Positions 59,070 to 64,000 of a stretch of 64,000 nt of DNA are shown here, piece after piece. Source of the stretch: Aquimarina megaterium XH134 (GTDB taxonomy: Bacteria; Bacteroidota; Bacteroidia; Flavobacteriales; Flavobacteriaceae). The stretch's first letter is position 1. Each line of letters opens with the position of its first letter. The position numbers were made by a program, and so were the translations under genes. The stretch covers positions 38,489 to 102,488 of the forward strand of contig NZ_JACB01000042.1 of NCBI RefSeq assembly GCF_000520975.1. The letters run 5' to 3'. The notes below the pieces were generated by a model. That model did not search any database. It had not been told where the DNA came from and saw nothing but the letters and a program-made list of their open reading frames with translations.

Positions 59070-59579
59070 TTAGTTATAGTTTCTATTTTCCAGTTTAAAG
59101 AATAATGTGGTTTTTTCATTTATTACTCTTTCTTCAATTAATTCCATATTTAATCTTTTGCAAACATGAACCGAATTATGATTGGGTTTATCCATTGTTG
59201 CAATTAGATGTTTAAAACGTAACTTTTTAAAGGCATAATCAATAATTTCATGTGAAGCTTCAGTTGCATAACCATTTCCAGTAAATTCTGGTAATAAAGC
59301 ATATAAAAGCTGAGGCAATTTTTCGTCAAAAAAGAACCAAAACCCAATATATCCCATGTATTCTTCATTGTCTAAATTAATAATTTTCCAAAGGCCCCAC
59401 TTTTCGGTTTTAAATTTTGTTTCGGTTTTGTTAAGAATATCTATAGAGACTGATTTTGGAATATCCTGATTGTCCCACAAATATTTTTTTACAAATGGAT
59501 TCGTATTTGTATTGTGAAAAACATCCAAATCTTTATTTGTGATTGGGGTAAGCTCTAATCTTTTTGTTTTTAAGTTCAT
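59070..59579 (-). CDS. GNAT acetyltransferase (RimJ/RimL-like)
   Basis: 169 residues: LKTKRLELTPITNKDLDVFH, GYIGFWFFFDEKLPQLLYAL, LPEFTGNGYATEASHEIIDY and the acetyl-CoA loop with NHNSVHVCKRLNMELIEERV. The GNAT fold of the RimJ/RimL type, acetylating protein N-termini or small amines. One of two GNATs in this run. Confidence 0.92.
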   Translation of the reverse strand: MNLKTKRLELTPITNKDLDVFHNTNTNPFVKKYLWDNQDIPKSVSIDILNKTETKFKTEKWGLWKIINLDNEEYMGYIGFWFFFDEKLPQLLYALLPEFTGNGYATEASHEIIDYAFKKLRFKHLIATMDKPNHNSVHVCKRLNMELIEERVINEKTTLFFKLENRNYN

Positions 59580-59616
59580 TATGTTCTTTATTTATTGTAA
59601 TATGGGTATTCTATTT

Positions 59617-60084
59617 TTATATAAGCTCCTCGCATTGGTAACCTAACTTTTTAAATTCTTTGACGACTTGTTGTATGATATTTGACTGTGACTCTATTCT
59701 AAGAATATTATCATCATCTTCAAGATCAAAATTCCATTTTAATATTTGAGGTAAATCATCTAAATGAGATTTTATGATCGAAATATCTGTTTCATTTGTC
59801 ACCGAAGTTTTAAATACAAAAACTTTAATGTTTTCTTTTTTGAACCAGTTCATTGGATTCAGTTGTTTTTTAAATTTTATAATAAGTTGTTTACCAATGA
59901 TCAGTATAGCAATCCATTGTATAACTTCTCCGCATACAATTAGTATACTTACAAAAAGTGCATTTTGCGTTGCTGTAAGAGAAAAATACGGAAGTAGTAG
60001 AACGAACGCGTACGGCGCGATCGAGAACACCAACAAAGCGATGGCAAGCACACTATAAAACTTAGATTCTTTTTTTCTTTGCAT
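59617..60084 (-). CDS. Transporter-suffix-domain membrane protein with C-terminal HMA-like domain
   Basis: 155 residues from the ATG at 60084 (19 upstream in-frame codons look unlike coding sequence). Two membrane helices (YSVLAIALLVFSIAPYAFVL, EVIQWIAILIIGKQL) form the short domain otherwise found at the end of RND-type transporters; the remaining 80 residues form a beta-alpha-beta domain like HMA (VFVFKTSVTNETDISIIKSH, DDDNILRIESQS) without its metal-binding CxxC. Two bases from a Crp-type regulator that lies on its 5' side on the same strand. Confidence 0.7.
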   Translation of the reverse strand: MQRKKESKFYSVLAIALLVFSIAPYAFVLLLPYFSLTATQNALFVSILIVCGEVIQWIAILIIGKQLIIKFKKQLNPMNWFKKENIKVFVFKTSVTNETDISIIKSHLDDLPQILKWNFDLEDDDNILRIESQSNIIQQVVKEFKKLGYQCEELI

Positions 60085-60142
60085 CTTTATTTTTTTACGA
60101 TGCAAATTTCTGAAAGAGATTGGTGAATCTGCTGAACCCAAG

Positions 60143-60712
60143 TTAAGTAATTCGTCTTCTTATTCTACTCAATGCTTGCGGAGTAATACCAATAAATGAT
60201 GCAATATATTTTAGAGGAATTTCCCTAATTAATTCTGGCTGTTGGGATAATAAATCCAAATAAAGTTCTTCGGCAGTTTTTGTTAATAAAGATAATTCTC
60301 TATTGCTTTTTTCAAGATAAATCTTTTCTGTGGCAACTCGTCCTATTAAGTTTCCGATTGGAAATTTGTTATAAATGGTTTGCAGCTCATTATAATGGAT
60401 TCGCCAAATTACGGTTGGTGTGATTGCCTGCACATTGATTAGAGAATTAGTTTGCAGTAAAAAGGAATCGTAAGCACTAAATATGGTTTCTTCAAAAGAA
60501 AATTCTAAAGTAACTTCACTTTCATTTCTATCTACATAAGACCTCAAAACTCCTTTTTCAATAAAGTAAAGGTATTTTTCGACTTCACCGACATTTAGAA
60601 TATGTTCATTTTTTGAATATTGCTTTCGTTTAAAAAGAGGTTCAATAAATTTCCATTCACTTTCTGAAAGAGGGTGTATAGTTTCTAGTGTATAGCGAAT
60701 TATTGAATTCAT
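60143..60712 (-). CDS. Crp/Fnr-family transcriptional regulator
   Basis: 189 residues. N-terminal cyclic-nucleotide-binding fold (QYSKNEHILNVGEVEKYLYF, ETIFSAYDSFLLQTNSLINV) and C-terminal helix-turn-helix (EIPLKYIASFIGITPQALSR). Same class as the regulator near 51.5 kb, but diverged. It is transcribed toward the suffix-domain gene, 58 bases further on, and could control it. Confidence 0.9.
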   Translation of the reverse strand: MNSIIRYTLETIHPLSESEWKFIEPLFKRKQYSKNEHILNVGEVEKYLYFIEKGVLRSYVDRNESEVTLEFSFEETIFSAYDSFLLQTNSLINVQAITPTVIWRIHYNELQTIYNKFPIGNLIGRVATEKIYLEKSNRELSLLTKTAEELYLDLLSQQPELIREIPLKYIASFIGITPQALSRIRRRIT

Positions 60713-60793
60713 GTTTTTTAGAGAATTTTCGATTTTGTGATGAAATTACATACAATCTATTTGTATGTAGTTATTGTTGTATAACGTTGTCTT

Positions 60794-61285
60794 TTACGTT
60801 TCTGCTATTCCTCCAATAGCAATTATTTTATTGTTTTCTAATCTTATTTCAAGGCCGTGTTCTATATCTAATTCATAACGAATTAGAATTTTAATATTTC
60901 CGTTATCAAGTATTCTTATATAAATAAGGTTTCTGATTTTTTCAAAATGTTTTTCTTTTGAATCAATATTTAAAGGTTTTTCTCCTGATTTTTCTTCATT
61001 TTCATAATAATGAGCATACAATTTAAGATACCTTTCAAAAGTCTTATGCATTATATTATTTATGATTGTATCTAAATTGGAAATGAACTTTATAAAAGTA
61101 TTTTCAAAATTGTTTAATTCAACTTCATTTGGGATGGTTTCAATTTCTTCCCCATCATCATCAAATTCACTACCTAAGAATATGGTGACTTTATTATTAT
61201 CAAAATATTGAGAATTAAAAACTATTTCTGCCGAAAATCCAGCCCAGTCCTCTTCGATTTTCCCCCAATATTTATGTTTTTTCAT
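60794..61285 (-). CDS. DUF6985-like protein
   Basis: 163 residues, acidic. Aromatic start MKKHKYWGKIEEDWAGFSAE, centre with FERYLKLYAHYYENEEKS, and end DNGNIKILIRYELDIEHGLE with a closing GG, which fits the DUF6985 pattern (end EEHGLGV... IG). That family is often found in toxin immunity contexts. The match is from memory and the family is weakly conserved. A dyad ACATACAA/TTGTATGT lies past its 3' end (60749-60769). Confidence 0.6.
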   Translation of the reverse strand: MKKHKYWGKIEEDWAGFSAEIVFNSQYFDNNKVTIFLGSEFDDDGEEIETIPNEVELNNFENTFIKFISNLDTIINNIMHKTFERYLKLYAHYYENEEKSGEKPLNIDSKEKHFEKIRNLIYIRILDNGNIKILIRYELDIEHGLEIRLENNKIIAIGGIAET

Positions 61286-61388
61286 ATTTCTGTTCTAATG
61301 ATGCGCGACTTCTATTGTATGGTAGATATGGCTTATATGAATTGTTGTAGAGTGTTTTATTTGTTTTTTACCTTATTCTTCTTAACAG

Positions 61389-61946
61389 TTATTCATTGTT
61401 GGTAGTAGTTTGTTTTTCATAGCTCAATCTACCATAATATACTAAATCAATAATTTTACCTGAAGTTGTCATATAATCATTTCGAATAACTCCCTCAATT
61501 TTGAATCCACACTTTTCAGCTAGCTTCCGTGTTGAGAAGTTGTCAGGATGAGTCCTTAAAAATAATTTGTTGAATTGATATTTTTCAAAATAATAATCAC
61601 AAAAACAATTAAGTGCTTTGGTCATAATACCTTTTCTAGCATAGTTCTCATCCATATAAAATCCTAATTCGGCTTTTTTGATATTATAGTCAATATTTTT
61701 TAAATCAATAAATCCAACAAACCTGTTGTCAGATTCATCTATAATGACATACGGGAAGTATGATTTATCTTTTATTCGTTCTAAATTCTTGAGCATAAAG
61801 ACTTTGGTTGATTCAATAGTTTTTGTCTCAAGAACAGTTCCAGTAAATATTTCTTCAAGTCGTTTTCGATTATCATTGATAAGATGAAAATAATTATTTA
61901 AATCATTTATCTTTAATAATCGTATTGCATATTTTTCGAAATTCAA
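61389..61946 (-). CDS. GNAT acetyltransferase
   Basis: 185 residues, RimJ/RimL-type GNAT: ESTKVFMLKNLERIKDKSYF, VGFIDLKNIDYNIKKAELGF, YMDENYARKGIMTKALNCFC, and RTHPDNFSTRKLAEKCGFKI. Starts at TTG (no ATG fits before the motif YAIRLLKINDLN). Different from the GNAT at 59 kb. Substrate unknown. Confidence 0.9.
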   Translation of the reverse strand: MNFEKYAIRLLKINDLNNYFHLINDNRKRLEEIFTGTVLETKTIESTKVFMLKNLERIKDKSYFPYVIIDESDNRFVGFIDLKNIDYNIKKAELGFYMDENYARKGIMTKALNCFCDYYFEKYQFNKLFLRTHPDNFSTRKLAEKCGFKIEGVIRNDYMTTSGKIIDLVYYGRLSYEKQTTTNNE

Positions 61947-62189
61947 TTTATTACATTTTTTTAAAAAGTTCGATTTAACTAAATTACTGCCAATGCCTAG
62001 TATAAGAAACGTGGGGTAGGTGATAATCGATACGTTTCGGATCCATACTAAGCCAAATATAGTATTTTACTTTTATCTTTTTAGAAATGTAAATTTTGTA
62101 TTTAACGACTTTGTAAATGAACTAGACTTTTTGATTAAGCGCAAAAGCCTTATGTTTTCTTATACATAAGCTTTTTACATAGTAAACTA

Positions 62190-62840
62190 TTAAATCCACC
62201 CATAATATATAAATAGAAAAGCAACAGTGTCAATAAATCCGTGAACAGCAACATTAAACCACAAATCGTTCTTACGAATATGAAAAATAATTGCTAAAAG
62301 CATACCAGTTATACCTGCTACGATTTGACCAGTTATACCTTGATATGCGTGTACCCAACCAAAAATAAATCCAAATAATAAAATATTGATTACAAGGCTT
62401 ATGTTGCTTGAGCCAAAAAACTTGGTAAACTGTCTCATTAAATATCCCCTAAACACAATTTCTTCGCCGAATGCTGCTGCTGCCCACATAAAAACAAGTA
62501 AATTCAATATACCAGGTAGATTCCCTTTATAAGGTTCGAATACAGAAAAGTCTATAGGTTGCCCTGTAATATAAGTAACACTTGGCACCATGATGTAGTA
62601 ATAAAATAGAAAAAAAGTTGTACCCAATAGAGGTGCTATAACTAAGAGGCTTTTTATATTTAACCTTTTTCGTTGAAAACCTAATGATTTAAAGAGGTCT
62701 TTTTTGTATTCTATTGCACTCGCAATTAATACTAAAAAAGCTGCTGTAATCATTTGAAAATAGCCAGATAAGTATAAAAGGCAGAAAAGAATTATAGTGA
62801 TTATAGGAGTCAAATTTGTTTTTAAAGAAGTTTTGTTCAT
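62190..62840 (-). CDS. CPBP-family intramembrane metalloprotease
   Basis: 216 residues with about six membrane helices. CPBP/CAAX-protease motifs: EEIVFRGYLMRQF (Glu-Glu-x-x-x-Arg), GFIFGWVHAYQG (Phe-x-x-x-His) and AVHGFIDTVAF (His and Asp). Related proteins cut membrane-bound peptides and help bacteriocin production or resistance. The LytTR regulator starts 115 bases away on its 5' side, and may control it. Confidence 0.92.
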   Translation of the reverse strand: MNKTSLKTNLTPIITIILFCLLYLSGYFQMITAAFLVLIASAIEYKKDLFKSLGFQRKRLNIKSLLVIAPLLGTTFFLFYYYIMVPSVTYITGQPIDFSVFEPYKGNLPGILNLLVFMWAAAAFGEEIVFRGYLMRQFTKFFGSSNISLVINILLFGFIFGWVHAYQGITGQIVAGITGMLLAIIFHIRKNDLWFNVAVHGFIDTVAFLFIYYGWI

Positions 62841-62955
62841 TTTTTTCGTTTTTAAATTTTAAACGAAGTAACAATGATCAAGTAAGAAAAACTCCTGAAA
62901 AACAGCAACTTTTACCGAATGGTATCAAAAAAGTACCTGAATAATCAACCTTAAT

Positions 62956-63777
62956 TTATAATTTCTTATTAAACCAATCCATAAACGCTTGTCTCTTATA
63001 TCTACTTATAGTTATTTGAGAAGTTTTTTTATCTGAAAAAATAGATTTAAGTAGTATAGATAGTTTTCCATTTTCTATTGATTGTACTTGTTCTATAGAA
63101 CGAGCATGAAGAATTATTTGTCTATTCGCTCTAAAAAAACTCTGTTCGCTAATTTTACTTTCAACTTCATTTAAAGTAAAATCTGTACTAATTGTAGTTC
63201 CGTCAGTTTTTACAATATATACTATTTTGTTTTCACTATATATAAAGGCAATTTCAGGATACTTAACCAAGGTTATTTTACCTCCTTGCCGAACTTTAAG
63301 TGTACCTTCTATAGAGGTAAGTTTGTGAAGTTTATAAATATCTTTTGAAAATAAAAGAGCAATTCCAAGAGTGCACATTAGTAGGGAGATTGAAAATCCC
63401 GTTAGTAGATGATAAATACTGTATGATTCAGTGCCATTAATCAAACCATTTAAACCATAATATAAAGGGATATATAGTATGGTAATATAACCTAAAGTTG
63501 AAAATAGGAAACGTAATAATATTTGTGTGTTAATTTTTTTAGTGAAATATTTGTTTTTGAAATATTTAAAATTAAAGCTAGCGATAATAAGTACTATACC
63601 TCCTACAATAATTGAAGCAACAATAGGAAACCAAGGGAATTTGTAGGATTTATTTAGTGGAAAATTTTCTGGCTCAGTAAGGTGGTTAATCAAAATAGAA
63701 AGCACTACAATTATAAAGCCGTTTCTAACCCAAAAATTTATTTTTTTATTTTTAAAAAAGTTAATAATTATTTCCAT
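62956..63777 (-). CDS. LytTR-domain regulator with membrane-bound N-terminus
   Basis: 273 residues. N-terminal four membrane helices (IIVVLSILINHL, FPIVASIIVGGIVLIIASFN, FLFSTLGYITILYIPLYYG, LLTGFSISLLMCTLGIALLF) replace the usual receiver. C-terminal LytTR domain (about 165-273) with KITLVKYPEIAFIYSENKI, FRANRQIILHARSIEQVQSI and ITISRYKRQAFMDW. Such membrane LytTR proteins are signal-sensing regulators that need no kinase. Adjacent to the CPBP protease on its 3' side. Confidence 0.9.
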   Translation of the reverse strand: MEIIINFFKNKKINFWVRNGFIIVVLSILINHLTEPENFPLNKSYKFPWFPIVASIIVGGIVLIIASFNFKYFKNKYFTKKINTQILLRFLFSTLGYITILYIPLYYGLNGLINGTESYSIYHLLTGFSISLLMCTLGIALLFSKDIYKLHKLTSIEGTLKVRQGGKITLVKYPEIAFIYSENKIVYIVKTDGTTISTDFTLNEVESKISEQSFFRANRQIILHARSIEQVQSIENGKLSILLKSIFSDKKTSQITISRYKRQAFMDWFNKKL

Positions 63778-64000
63778 TGAAAACTTGAATCTATCTTTTT
63801 GGATTATTTAGCTTATGTACAACAAAGCTATAATAGTAATTGCTATTATATACTTCCTAAGCAATACGATCAGATACAAATCTAAGTGATTTTAATCAAT
63901 TCAGAATTACTAACTATAGACTCTTGCTTTAAGGCCCGAGAAAGAGGTTTACATAGAGTATGTTGTTACCAAAAATCGTTACTTTATTAACTCTTGTCAT
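63778..64000. other. Right-edge sequence without a gene
   Basis: 223 bases, A+T-rich, leader of the LytTR gene. Nothing could be assigned; the window ends here. Confidence 0.4.

Noticed and set aside
1..64000. CRISPR array, insertion sequence or prophage
   Set aside because: No set of regularly spaced repeats, no transposase or integrase, and no phage structural genes were recognised. The only tandem repeat found is the 45-base duplication.

Overview
The window is a low-G+C (roughly one third G+C) chromosome segment from a member of the Bacteroidota, almost certainly a marine Flavobacteriaceae. The reasons are A-rich translation starts without strong Shine-Dalgarno sites, several promoters of the Bacteroidota form TTTG-N19-TAnnTTTG, an Oar-like TonB-dependent receptor, and flavobacterial families such as DUF4290, YihY/BrkB and the RprXY-like two-component pair. 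No identification to genus was possible from the sequence alone.

Layout. Positions 1-4.4 kb: the 5' end of a minus-strand UbiA-type prenyltransferase runs off the left edge. It is followed by a plus-strand operon of histidine kinase, OmpR-type regulator, two paralogous small secreted proteins and a lipoprotein with a HExxH zinc-peptidase motif; copies of one short leader sequence recur in front of three of these genes. 4.5-9.4 kb: rlmH, nadC, a YihY membrane protein, and three paralogous secreted chalcone-isomerase-like proteins with a DUF2147 protein between them. 9.5-22.9 kb is core genome: priA, a LytTR response regulator, the rpsF-rpsR-rplI ribosomal operon, an Oar-like TonB receptor, an M20 peptidase, an ABC permease, hisS and a lipoprotein.

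23-29 kb is accessory: a DUF3291 protein, an AraC regulator, and a 979-residue protein that joins a trypsin-like protease, a von Willebrand A domain and a C-terminal membrane anchor and is visibly richer in G+C than its surroundings. A tRNA with a CAT anticodon follows. 29-46.5 kb is again mostly core: a START-like protein, an aminotransferase IV, YqgE, HU, fmt-recQ-AAA ATPase, a PepSY membrane protein, an isoquinoline-oxidoreductase-type molybdoenzyme operon with its XdhC and MocA maturation factors, DUF493, DUF4290, murA (with Asp in place of the catalytic Cys), a PAS sensor kinase and a cold-shock protein.

46.6-49.6 kb is an island of very small genes. It holds a 32-residue peptide with its own terminator, two peptides with bacteriocin/RiPP-like leaders, and a run of four tiny plus-strand proteins including DUF1737-like and YodC-like ones. 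49.8-63.8 kb is a mostly minus-strand run of single, unrelated accessory genes (amidohydrolase, Crp-type regulators, RibD-type reductase, methyltransferase, DoxX/HxlR pair, SMI1/KNR4, serine hydrolase, two GNATs, DUF6985-like, CPBP protease, LytTR regulator). Related intergenic sequences lie at several gene 3' ends, which resembles a gene-cassette array, although no integrase or canonical attC core was seen.

No CRISPR array, rRNA, transposase, integrase or complete prophage was recognised. The best candidates for something undescribed are the protease-vWA fusion, the small-peptide island, and the kinase operon with paralogous secreted partners.
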